DNA from: an uncultured Acidimicrobiaceae bacterium
Lineage (GTDB): Bacteria; Actinomycetota; Acidimicrobiia; Acidimicrobiales; SZUA-35
Assembly (NCBI GenBank): GCA_947259095.1
Contig: CAMYLA010000019.1
Coordinates: forward strand, 1 to 53,788
DNA: 53,788 nt
Reading direction: 5' to 3'
The translations under genes were made by a program, and so were the position numbers. Below, piece by piece: positions 25,030 through 33,000 of this stretch (within the stretch, counting starts at the first letter, position 1; the number at the start of each line of letters is the position of its first letter). A model generated the notes under the pieces. The model ran no database searches and was not told the origin of the DNA. It worked only from the letters and a program-made list of their open reading frames with translations.

Positions 25030-25660
25030 CTGCGAATCGCCCCCGCAGCCCTGCCACGATCGACACGAGGACCAACATGAGAACGCCGATGTTCGCCCAT
25101 CGATTGAACGCCGCCGTTTCCCCCCAGCGATCCCCGAGCCAGTAGCCGATCGACAGCAGGGTCAGGTTCCACAGAAACGACCCCGCAGCGGTAAGAGCGA
25201 CAAACCGACCGAGCGGCATCCGGCAAATACCAGCCGGGATCGAGATGAGGCTCCGGACCCCCGGGATCAGCCGCCCGAGGAACACCGCCTTCTGGTCCCA
25301 ACGATCGAAGCTCCGCCAGGCCCGATCCACATCATCGACCGACAACAGGGGCAGCCGCTCGACCATCGCCGCGACACGTGCGGGGCCTACCGCCGCACCG
25401 GCGCCATAGAGCAACAAGGCGCCGATCACGCTGCCGATGGTCGCCCAAACCAGAGCCGCCACGAAGTTCAGTCGCCCGACAGTGGCAAGGTACCCCGCCA
25501 AGGGCAGCACGGCCTCGCTCGGAATGGGCGGAGAGAGATTTTCGAGGAGAACCACGAATCCAACGCCGGGCGAGCCGAAACGCTCGATGATGTCGGCGAT
25601 CCAGCCCGCCACTCCGGTCAGTTCCGTGCTCGAAGCGGCGACGCCGAACCAATTTGGCAC
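25013..25660 (-). CDS. DedA/VTT family membrane protein
   Basis: About 215 aa. LENLSPPIPSEAVLPLAGYL is the DedA loop with the Glu-Pro-Pro-Ile-Pro-Ser-Glu motif; FLGRLIPGVRSLISIPAG is the second re-entrant signature (RFIPGxRT/S). Four to five hydrophobic segments follow the family pattern. DedA proteins flip or transport polyprenyl phosphates or phospholipids across the inner membrane. GTG 25660 is preferred because TATGCT lies 7 nt upstream; the longer frame from GTG 25684 would include that box inside the coding region. Confidence 0.85.
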   Translation of the reverse strand: MPNWFGVAASSTELTGVAGWIADIIERFGSPGVGFVVLLENLSPPIPSEAVLPLAGYLATVGRLNFVAALVWATIGSVIGALLLYGAGAAVGPARVAAMVERLPLLSVDDVDRAWRSFDRWDQKAVFLGRLIPGVRSLISIPAGICRMPLGRFVALTAAGSFLWNLTLLSIGYWLGDRWGETAAFNRWANIGVLMLVLVSIVAGLRGRFAGQPRG

Positions 25661-25667
25661 CAGCCAA

Positions 25668-25673
25668 AGCATA
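25668..25673 (-). promoter_or_regulatory. -10 element of the DedA gene
   Basis: TATGCT on the minus strand, 7 nt before GTG 25660; leaderless type, and the reason for choosing the shorter start. Confidence 0.45.
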
Positions 25674-25771
25674 GGCCGATCCACCGGGCGGGGACGCTTC
25701 GGACCCCAGCGCCAGGCACGATCGCGCCACCAAAACCGGGTCGAACGGCGGCAGCGGTTCCCGGCCGCCGG

Positions 25772-27229
25772 TCAATCCGGCAACCAGACCGGATGCAGGG
25801 CACAGAAGTACCCAACCCCGACCAAGGTCTCCAGACCCGAGTTCTCGGCCGTGGCGGCCCGACCGTTGTCTCGACCGGTGGAGCCCGGGGCGGCATCGGC
25901 AGAAGCGAAGGACAGAACTGCGGTCAGCCCCACAACCACCAGCACCGCAGCCAGCCCGCCTGCAGGATTGGGTGCGACTCGAACCGCATCCGGCGGGGCC
26001 GGCTGTGGGCCCTCGTCGATCATCAGGTGCAGCAGGGCCGCCAGCACCCCGAGACCGACCGCAATCCACCACACCGGATCGTACGATCCGGCCCGATCGG
26101 CGAGGGTGCCCCCCATCCAGGCCCCGACGAAGGCGCCGAGCTGGTGGGACAGGAACACGATGCCGAACAGGGTGCCCGAGTGGGCGGTGCCGAATTGGCC
26201 GGCGACGATACCCGATGTCAAGGGAACCGTCGACAACCACAACAGGCCGATCAGCGCACCGAAGACCACGGTGGTGGTGGCGCTGGCCGGGATCAGCACG
26301 TACCCGGTGATGACAACGGCCCGAGCGGCGTAGATCAGCGACAGCAGGCGGCTCTTGGAGTGCCGCCCGCCCAGGATCCCGGCGGTCAGCGAACCGACGA
26401 TGTTGAACAACCCGATCAGGGCCAATGCGGTGGCGGCGACACTTCGCGATTGCCCGACGTCCTCGGCATAGGAGGTCAGGTGGACGGCGATGAAGGTGAC
26501 GTGGAAACCACAGACGAAGAACGCCATGTTGAGCAACCGGTAGGACCTCGAATGGGCGGCCCGCCGCAGCTCGTGGCCCAGGGGTCGGATCTCGGCGTCG
26601 GCACCGGCCTCACGGGTTGCGTGGTCCACAGCGCGGCCCCGCAGGACCGGGGCGCAGGCGATGACGGTCAGGATGATGACGGCCAGGACGACCGCCGCGG
26701 CCTCCCACCCCGATGCGTCAACCAGTTGTTGCACCACCGGCACCAGGATGAACTGGCCGACCGAGCCCATGGCGGTGACGACACCCAGCGCCATCGACCG
26801 CCGGCTCGGCGGGACCATACGCCCCACCGCGGCCAGGACCACTGCGAAGCTGGCTGCGCCGGTGCCAACGCCGATGACGAAGCCCGCGGACAGATAGAGA
26901 GCGCCGGAGGACTCGGCGGTCGACATCAACAGCAGCCCCAGGGCGTACACAACCGCACCGACGCTCAGCACCCTGGCGCTGCCGAAACGATCGGCAACGG
27001 CGCCGGCCAGGGGCTGGCTGAGTCCCCACACCAGATTCTGAATGGCGATGGCCAGGGCGAACGCCCCACGACCGGTCCCGAGGGTGTCGATCACCGGATC
27101 GAGAAAGAGTCCGAACGTGGAGCGAACACCGAGTGACAGTGCGGTGATGACGCTCCCGGCCAACAGCAGCAACCACGGCGGGGGAGTGGCACGGGTGGTC
27201 GGCCCGATGGACGGTGCTGTCATCGACAT
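25772..27229 (-). CDS. MFS transporter
   Basis: 485 aa, about twelve membrane segments plus a C-terminal hydrophobic stretch. GVRSTFGLFLDPVIDTLGTGRG, then WGLSQPLAGAVADRFGSARV (motif A region) and SLTAGILGGRHSKSRLL mark a monocarboxylate/oxalate-formate-type MFS. Probably imports or exports the organic acid metabolised by the neighbouring genes. Ends the minus-strand cluster 27.2-32.9 kb; its ATG lies 8 nt after the acyl-CoA dehydrogenase stop, so co-transcription is likely. Confidence 0.85.
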   Translation of the reverse strand: MSMTAPSIGPTTRATPPPWLLLLAGSVITALSLGVRSTFGLFLDPVIDTLGTGRGAFALAIAIQNLVWGLSQPLAGAVADRFGSARVLSVGAVVYALGLLLMSTAESSGALYLSAGFVIGVGTGAASFAVVLAAVGRMVPPSRRSMALGVVTAMGSVGQFILVPVVQQLVDASGWEAAAVVLAVIILTVIACAPVLRGRAVDHATREAGADAEIRPLGHELRRAAHSRSYRLLNMAFFVCGFHVTFIAVHLTSYAEDVGQSRSVAATALALIGLFNIVGSLTAGILGGRHSKSRLLSLIYAARAVVITGYVLIPASATTTVVFGALIGLLWLSTVPLTSGIVAGQFGTAHSGTLFGIVFLSHQLGAFVGAWMGGTLADRAGSYDPVWWIAVGLGVLAALLHLMIDEGPQPAPPDAVRVAPNPAGGLAAVLVVVGLTAVLSFASADAAPGSTGRDNGRAATAENSGLETLVGVGYFCALHPVWLPD

Positions 27230-27236
27230 CGGCCGG

Positions 27237-28496
27237 TCAGTTCGTCGGCAGCTCGCTGAACGGCGTGTCAGGCGGCGGCCCCGGTTCCCGGGGGAGGCCG
27301 AGGGTCCGCTCGCCGATCACGTTGCGTTGGATCTGATCGCTGCCGGCATAGATCGGCGGGGCGGGCGAGAACAGTGTCATCTCCTGGAACATGCCGGCCG
27401 ACCCCTCGGAGTCGACGAGCTGGCCTTCCGGACCGAGCAACAGGTTCGCCGCATCCCTGGCATTGGCCACCGCCTGGGAATTGAAGATCTTGGCGATGTT
27501 GCCCTCGGCCCCGGTTCTGGTGCCCGGAGCCGCCTTGGCCTTCCAGCCCAGCAGCCGCAGCAGGTCGTAGTCCGAGCGGACCCCGGCGATGGCCTGGCGG
27601 ACCAGCGGGTCGGCGGTGCGGCCCCGATCGGCAGCCAGCTCGGTGAGCGCCTTCAGGTGGCGGCGGCCGACCGCGGCACCGGAGATCGGGCCACTGCCAC
27701 CGACGAAGGACGCAGCCGGCCGATCGAGGTCGCCGGCCCGGCCACCGGGCCTGGCTGCGGCGAACGCCGCACCGCCGTGGCCGGCGCCGGCCCGCTCGAA
27801 GGCCAGGGTGGCATTGGCCACCCGCCAGCCCTCATTCAACTCGCCGACGATGTCGGTGTGGCGGACCCGGGCCTCGTCGAGGAAGACCTCGTTGAACACC
27901 GCCCGTCCGGTCATCTCCCGCAACGGGCGGACCTCGACGCCGGGCTGGTCCATCTCCATCACGAAGTAGGTGATGCCTCTGCGCTTTGGGGCATCGGGGT
28001 CGGTTCTGGCGATCAGCATCGCCAGGTCGGCGGTCCGGGCGGTGGAGCTCCACACCTTTTGGCCGGTGACGATCCACTCGTCACCGTCCCGCTCGGCCCT
28101 GGTCTGCAGCCCGGCCAGGTCTGATCCGGCCTGCGGTTCGGAGAACAGCTGGCACCAGGCCTCGGTGCCGTCGAGAATCGGTCGAACATAGCGGTCGATC
28201 TGATCGGGGCGGCCCAGGGCCGCGATGGTCGGCGCCGCCAGCAGCAGACCGAGTCCGGCCGGGGGTCCGAGCACCCGGGCCTTGGTCAGGGTGGCCATGG
28301 CCGTGGCCGCCAGGTCACCGGGCCAGCCGAGACCACCGACGTCGGGGCTGAGAGCGGGCGACGAGTAGCCGGCGTCGGCCAGGCGACGCCACCAGTCCCG
28401 GACCGTGATCTCCTGGCTCCAGTTGGCCTCGATCCATCGCTCGACCTCGGCTCGGACCTCGTCGGTGGTCGACCGGCTCTTTCCCTGCTTGCCCAT
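27237..28496 (-). CDS. Acyl-CoA dehydrogenase
   Basis: 419 aa, standard length. WCQLFSEPQAGSDLAGLQT and WIVTGQKVWSSTARTADL are the FAD/substrate signature of the family; GRAVFNEVFLDEARV and the C-terminal IYAGSDQIQRNVIGERTLGLP complete it. It oxidises an acyl-CoA to the 2-enoyl-CoA with electron transfer flavoprotein; chain type unknown, and many actinobacterial paralogues act on steroid or branched acyl-CoAs. GGGAAAGG precedes ATG 28496. In line with SnoaL upstream and MFS downstream. Confidence 0.87.
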   Translation of the reverse strand: MGKQGKSRSTTDEVRAEVERWIEANWSQEITVRDWWRRLADAGYSSPALSPDVGGLGWPGDLAATAMATLTKARVLGPPAGLGLLLAAPTIAALGRPDQIDRYVRPILDGTEAWCQLFSEPQAGSDLAGLQTRAERDGDEWIVTGQKVWSSTARTADLAMLIARTDPDAPKRRGITYFVMEMDQPGVEVRPLREMTGRAVFNEVFLDEARVRHTDIVGELNEGWRVANATLAFERAGAGHGGAAFAAARPGGRAGDLDRPAASFVGGSGPISGAAVGRRHLKALTELAADRGRTADPLVRQAIAGVRSDYDLLRLLGWKAKAAPGTRTGAEGNIAKIFNSQAVANARDAANLLLGPEGQLVDSEGSAGMFQEMTLFSPAPPIYAGSDQIQRNVIGERTLGLPREPGPPPDTPFSELPTN

Positions 28497-28514
28497 GCCG
28501 CACCCTTTCCCTGC

Positions 28515-28910
28515 TCAGTGGTCCCGCTTGCGGTCCCGGCGCCGAAGTGTGGTCACCCGGTGCTTGACCCGCCAGCCGTCAGCGGTCTTCACCACGTCGT
28601 CGTAGTACGAGGCGGTTCCGACCCTGCCCTCCGGCAGCAGCGCAACGATACGGAAGTTCAGCTTCACGCCGTCGGCCGTCTCGTCCACGTAGATGTTGGT
28701 CATGGTGTGGGTCCTGGGGTGTTGGGCGTCGACGTCCATGAAGGTCTTGATGGCGTCGAGTCCTTCCAGCAGCGGCACACCGAGGTCGGTAAGATCGAAC
28801 ACCGCATCATCGGTGAAGACCTGATCGAGACGAGCCCAGTCCCGATCGTCGATGGCGTCGCCATAACGTCCCGGCAGTTCGTGCAGTTCGAGTCTGTCAG
28901 CTACATCCAT
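28515..28910 (-). CDS. SnoaL/NTF2-like protein
   Basis: 131 aa. LHELPGRYGDAIDDRDWARL, VFTDDAVFDLTDLGVPLLEG, and HTMTNIYVDET are typical of the SnoaL_4/ring-hydroxylating-beta-like NTF2 fold. Small isomerases, hydratases and dehydratases use it; the function here is unknown. ATG 28910 gives the correct domain start; the frame further upstream is antisense to the next gene and not coding. Part of the minus-strand catabolic cluster. Confidence 0.75.
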   Translation of the reverse strand: MDVADRLELHELPGRYGDAIDDRDWARLDQVFTDDAVFDLTDLGVPLLEGLDAIKTFMDVDAQHPRTHTMTNIYVDETADGVKLNFRIVALLPEGRVGTASYYDDVVKTADGWRVKHRVTTLRRRDRKRDH

Positions 28911-28960
28911 GCCCTCATCCTGGGTCACGAACCGGGGCGGTGGCAATCGGGCAGCCGCTC

Positions 28961-30403
28961 TTACCCGATGGGAACCGTGATCGGCTCGGAACCCTTCGGT
29001 CCGCCGAGCCAACCGCCGAGGATGGCCGAGAACGCCCCGGCGCTGCCACCGGCTCTGGCGATCATCAGCGAGTTCGGTCGGAACTTGGGGATCTTCCGGC
29101 CGGCCGCCGATGGCCCAAGCCCTTCCTCGATCCCGTCGACACCTCGCTGGGCCGCATCGCCGTCGAGCATCAGCAGGGGATCGAGCTCCTGGCGAAACCG
29201 TTCCTTGGACCAGCCGGCGTCGGCCAACACCCGCTGATGCTCGGGGGTCATGATCAGCATGGCCTCGTTCGGCAGCTTGGGATGGCCAACGGCCAGCAGC
29301 TGGGCGGCCAGGGATCGGGTCAGGGACTCCGGGGTCCGAGACACCTGGTCCACGGCCGCGATCGGACCGTGCCCGGCGAACAGGGTCACAGCATCCTGTC
29401 CCGGTGCCAGGCCCCGCTCGACGCTGAGGGGCGGCCAGCCTGCAGGGAGGTGCTCCTCGTCCTCGGCGAAACACCAGCCGACCTTGGACGGTGCTCCCAG
29501 CGCCGAACGGTCGATGCCGTCGACACCGGGCTTCCCACCGCCGACGTTGCGAATGACCAGCTGCAGCGCCCGACCGATGGTGGAGTTGGCCCGGTTGCCC
29601 TGGCCCAGTGCGTTCTTGCCGCTGTTCATCCCGATCCGGTTGCGAATCGGGCCGTTCACGATCAGGACCGGGCCCGAGAACCACAAGGTACAGAGCAGGC
29701 CATGGATGTTGAACCGATCGGTGCAGGCGCCCTCGACTGCGGCCAGCACCACCGGCAGGTACTCGGGCTTGCACCCGGCCAGCACCGCATTGATGGCCAC
29801 CTGCTCGACGGTGACCTCCACCAGGGCCGGTGGAACCACGGCGACGACCTGGCCCGGGTCACGGGAGGTTCCTTGCAGCATCCGCATCACCCTGGCCTCG
29901 GTCGGTGCCACCACCGGCAGGCCGTCGGACCACCCCCGGTCGAACATCGCCTCCGCCTCGTCCTCAAGGTTTGCCAGCTCCACCCGGCGGCTGCGCAACG
30001 ATCCGGAACCGAAGCGAACCGCCAGCTCGTCTGCCAGGTTGGGGTCGACCGACAGCGAGCCGCAGCCCGGCATGTGGTCTGTGGTGGTGGCGGCCAGGTC
30101 GGCAACACCGGTGAAGGTCCGCCACTGCTCCCGGTGCCAGCCGACGATCCGTTCCCGCTCGACTCCGTCGTCGAAGCGCAGCAGCGTCGGCACCGTTTCG
30201 ATGTCGTTGTGCCAGGAGAAGTCGAGCGATCGGTCGTCGATCGTGTCCATGGCGGGCGGGAAGGTCGGGTCGTCCTGGGAGTACACGGTCAGCCCGTGCG
30301 CCTGCAGGCCGGCCAGGACCGGAGCGACCTCCACGCAGGTCGGGCAGTCCTGCTTGACAACGACCACCAGGCCGTCGTGGTTCGCCGTCTCGGGCCCGGT
30401 CAA
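28961..30403 (-). CDS. Thioredoxin-like domain fused to a UGSC-like domain
   Basis: 480 aa. Residues 10-100 are thioredoxin-like: VVVVKQDCPTCVEVAPVL (CPTC) and ETVPTLLRFDDG (cis-Pro). The rest has DHMPGCGSLSVD, MFDRGWSDGLPVVAPTEARV, CKPEYLPVVLAAVEGACTD, and WFSGPVLIVNGPIRNRIGMN. From memory this resembles the UGSC family, whose members may carry selenocysteine in a U-G-S-C motif; here the candidate site reads CGSL and no in-frame TGA occurs, so it would be a Cys version. Function unknown, redox chemistry inferred. The start is probably TTG 30403, overlapping the stop of the dioxygenase gene (TTGA). Confidence 0.6.
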   Translation of the reverse strand: MTGPETANHDGLVVVVKQDCPTCVEVAPVLAGLQAHGLTVYSQDDPTFPPAMDTIDDRSLDFSWHNDIETVPTLLRFDDGVERERIVGWHREQWRTFTGVADLAATTTDHMPGCGSLSVDPNLADELAVRFGSGSLRSRRVELANLEDEAEAMFDRGWSDGLPVVAPTEARVMRMLQGTSRDPGQVVAVVPPALVEVTVEQVAINAVLAGCKPEYLPVVLAAVEGACTDRFNIHGLLCTLWFSGPVLIVNGPIRNRIGMNSGKNALGQGNRANSTIGRALQLVIRNVGGGKPGVDGIDRSALGAPSKVGWCFAEDEEHLPAGWPPLSVERGLAPGQDAVTLFAGHGPIAAVDQVSRTPESLTRSLAAQLLAVGHPKLPNEAMLIMTPEHQRVLADAGWSKERFRQELDPLLMLDGDAAQRGVDGIEEGLGPSAAGRKIPKFRPNSLMIARAGGSAGAFSAILGGWLGGPKGSEPITVPIG

Positions 30404-31566
30404 ATGCCCAGGTCCTGCAGGTTGTAGTCCTTGATCGACGCCCTTGCCGCCGGCGTCCAACGATGGTCGGCCTCCTGGCCGGCGAACGGCTGGTAGCGGT
30501 AGCGCGACTCGTCCGGGAACCGGTGGCTCCGGGCGTCGATGCCGTACATGATCAGCTTGGACCGCTCACGGATGTAGTCCTCGTCGTAGGTGGTGACCGG
30601 GCTGTGGACACCACCGCTGGTCACGTCGAGCACCGAGCGGCGCCGGTGGAAACCAAAGTTGATGGTGACGCGGACCTCTGGGCTGGTGTTGGCGAACGAG
30701 CCGTGGATCGCCTGGCGATTGGTGATGGCCACATCGCCCGGTCCGCAGATCAACGGCACGGCATCGGGCAGGCGGTCCGACCCGGCAGCGGCCACCATGG
30801 CCTTGATGTCGGCCTTGCCGATCCGGTGGGAGCCGGGCACCACCCACAACCCGTTGGCCGCATCACAGCCGTAGAGCTGGCCCATGAAGTTGAAGCCGTG
30901 GGTGCCTTCGTCGAGGTCGGGGCTGTCCCAATGGGTCCAGCCGTCCTGGTGCCAGGCCACCGAGCCGCCCAACCGTGGTTGTTTGATCCACACAGCCTCG
31001 TTGAACGGTGTGAAATCGGGGCCGTTGATGGCCTCGGCCACCGCCAGCAGCTGGGGGTGACCGTAGACCCGGAGGCATGCGTCGGAGAATTGCAGCGAGC
31101 CGAGCACCAACTGCACCACCCAGTCCGGCGCGCCGTCCGGTGCGGTCGGCTCGATCATCTTCGCCGGGTGGCGGCCGTTGGACGCCGACGTTCCCCCCAC
31201 CGGATCCGACAGCGGGCGGACCCAGCTCACGTTCCTGGCCCGACAGTCGGCACCCAGCGCCGGTCGGCCATGGCGGTCGACCGGGGCGTTCTTTGTCACC
31301 GGGGCACGGTCGAGGATGTCGGCGACGTCGACCTCGAGGTCCGCCAGTTCCTCGGTTTCGAGCACACCCTCGAAGATGTAGAACCCGTGCCGGCGGTAGG
31401 CAGCGAGGATGGCCGGATCGAGGTGGCCGTCGTCGTCGAAGCGGATCGGACCCCGGTTGCCGAGAGCGAGCGCCCGTTCGGTGCCCTCCCGGCGGAAGCG
31501 CTCCATCGCCGGCTCGTTCTCGCCGTAGTCGACGGCCGGTGCTTCCATCAGTGGCAGGTTGACCAT
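30400..31566 (-). CDS. Phytanoyl-CoA dioxygenase (PhyH) family protein
   Basis: 388 aa. YRRHGFYIFEGVLETEELADL is the PhyH opening; VAWHQDGWTHWD gives HxD; ITNRQAIHGSFANTSPEVRV gives distal His and Arg. The long N-terminus and WVRPLSDPVG insert are features of larger PhyH paralogues. Probably hydroxylates the cluster's substrate. A strong ribosome-binding site (AAAGGAG) precedes ATG 31566. The downstream UGSC-like gene overlaps its stop, indicating translational coupling. Confidence 0.87.
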   Translation of the reverse strand: MVNLPLMEAPAVDYGENEPAMERFRREGTERALALGNRGPIRFDDDGHLDPAILAAYRRHGFYIFEGVLETEELADLEVDVADILDRAPVTKNAPVDRHGRPALGADCRARNVSWVRPLSDPVGGTSASNGRHPAKMIEPTAPDGAPDWVVQLVLGSLQFSDACLRVYGHPQLLAVAEAINGPDFTPFNEAVWIKQPRLGGSVAWHQDGWTHWDSPDLDEGTHGFNFMGQLYGCDAANGLWVVPGSHRIGKADIKAMVAAAGSDRLPDAVPLICGPGDVAITNRQAIHGSFANTSPEVRVTINFGFHRRRSVLDVTSGGVHSPVTTYDEDYIRERSKLIMYGIDARSHRFPDESRYRYQPFAGQEADHRWTPAARASIKDYNLQDLGI

Positions 31567-31702
31567 GGTGACTCCTTTCGAGCCGGACGGCCCACGAAAG
31601 GGAGATGACCGGCCTCCCAGCGGCCGGTGATCGTCGTCGGAGGTCGATCGTGGGTGCCGGTCACCAGCCTTGCCCGTCGGGCCCGAACGAGCAAACCGAT
31701 GC

Positions 31703-32908
31703 TCAGGTCGGCGCCCCGACCGAGGGCCTCGCCGTGGCGGTGACCGGTGGCGGGTCGAGCAGCCAACTGCTCGTCAGCAGGGCCAGCATCACCGCGGCGG
31801 CGATCAGCCACGCAGGGCCGGGACCGAGACCGTCGAACAACGCCGGTGCGGTGAAGGCTCCGATGGCGGCTGCCGCCGATCCTGCGGCCTCGGCAAGACC
31901 TTGGGCCGAGGCGGTGTCGTCGTCCGAAGCGGCCTCGGCGATGGCGGCCTGCGATCCCGGTGACAGGACCGCCTCCATCAGGCCGTGGGGAACCGCAACG
32001 GCGAAGATGACCCAGACGATTCCGGCGTAGCCGTAGATGGCCATCATCGGCACGGTGGCCAGGGCCGCCAGCAGTGAGGCCCGGCGAGCCCCGTACCGGT
32101 CGGACAGTCGACCGGCGGGCTTCGCCACCAGCAACATGGGCAGGGCGAACGAGGCCAGCGACAACGAGACGACGGCGGTCGACGCTCCGAGGTCGTCGAG
32201 GTGGGTGGCCCACAGCGGTTCGAACACGCCGATCGAGTAACGGAACGACACCACGACCAGCAGTGCGGCGATCATCTGTCGACCGCCAAGCAGCCGCCGC
32301 AGAACCCGCCGATCGGTTGATTCGGCACCCACGGTCGAGCCGCCGTCGGCGATGGCACGGGTGGCCTCCGGTAGTTCGAGTCGCAGAATCGGCACCAGCG
32401 TGGCCAGGACCAGGACGCCGAAGACCGCGAACGGCAGCCGCACGTCGCCGACCACCGTCAGCAGCCCGGCCACGGGGGGTCCGAAGACGAACCCCGCCAG
32501 ATAGGAGGCGTAGAAGGTACCCAGCCGCTCACCCGGGGCGCCGTCAGCGGTCAAGACGATGGCCCGACGGGCCGGCGGGATGATCATCCCGACGCCGGCC
32601 CCGAGCAGCGCTCTGGCCGCCACGAACTGCCAGAGCTCGGTGGAGGCGGCGAACCACAGCAGGCCGACCGCGGCCGCCACCACACCGGTCTTGAGCAACC
32701 GTGCTGCGTAGCCCCGGTCGGCGTAGCGGGACAGCCACAGCTGGGCCACCAGGCTGGCCAGGAACGCACTTCCGGCAATCCAACCGATCGAGGTGGTGGA
32801 CAGTCCATATCGCTTCTCGAGTTCGGCGAAGAGGGCGAACACGGCGCTGACCCCGGCCATGGTCACACCGGCCACCAGGTACAGCTGGGGCATGGTGTCC
32901 CGCTTCAC
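31703..32908 (-). CDS. MFS transporter
   Basis: 401 aa, twelve segments. WLSRYADRGYAARLLKTG is the loop 2-3 motif A region; GAGVGMIIPPARRAIVL motif B/C region; LVAKPAGRLSDRYGARRASLL repeats motif A in the second half. Substrate unknown; first gene of the minus-strand cluster. GTG 32908 follows TAGTTT by 6 nt, so it is likely leaderless; ATG 32893 is the alternative. Confidence 0.85.
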   Translation of the reverse strand: MKRDTMPQLYLVAGVTMAGVSAVFALFAELEKRYGLSTTSIGWIAGSAFLASLVAQLWLSRYADRGYAARLLKTGVVAAAVGLLWFAASTELWQFVAARALLGAGVGMIIPPARRAIVLTADGAPGERLGTFYASYLAGFVFGPPVAGLLTVVGDVRLPFAVFGVLVLATLVPILRLELPEATRAIADGGSTVGAESTDRRVLRRLLGGRQMIAALLVVVSFRYSIGVFEPLWATHLDDLGASTAVVSLSLASFALPMLLVAKPAGRLSDRYGARRASLLAALATVPMMAIYGYAGIVWVIFAVAVPHGLMEAVLSPGSQAAIAEAASDDDTASAQGLAEAAGSAAAAIGAFTAPALFDGLGPGPAWLIAAAVMLALLTSSWLLDPPPVTATARPSVGAPT

Positions 32909-32914
32909 CGTCTC

Positions 32915-32920
32915 AAACTA
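32915..32920 (-). promoter_or_regulatory. -10 element of the MFS-led cluster
   Basis: TAGTTT on the minus strand, 6 nt before GTG 32908. Divergent from the hydantoinase promoter at 32988. Confidence 0.5.
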
Positions 32921-32987
32921 CCTCGGCGCCCGGCTCCGTTGCAGATCCGATCGGGCCCGACGTTCGGCCACCGGGTCGGCTGTTGAC

Positions 32988-32993
32988 TACGCT
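32988..32993 (+). promoter_or_regulatory. -10 element of the hydantoinase operon
   Basis: TACGCT, 7 nt before GTG 33001; supports GTG 33001 over TTG 32983, which would place the box inside the coding region. Confidence 0.45.
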
Positions 32994-33000
32994 CGCCGGG

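Noticed and set aside
25793..27136. 447-codon plus-strand frame opposite the MFS gene
   Set aside because: Low-complexity Gln/Gly/Asp-rich translation typical of an antisense shadow; the MFS protein is clear on the minus strand.
28911..29774. N-terminal extension of the SnoaL protein to 419 aa
   Set aside because: The extra sequence is Arg/Gly-rich and antiparallel in content to the UGSC-like gene in the same interval; the SnoaL domain starts at ATG 28910.
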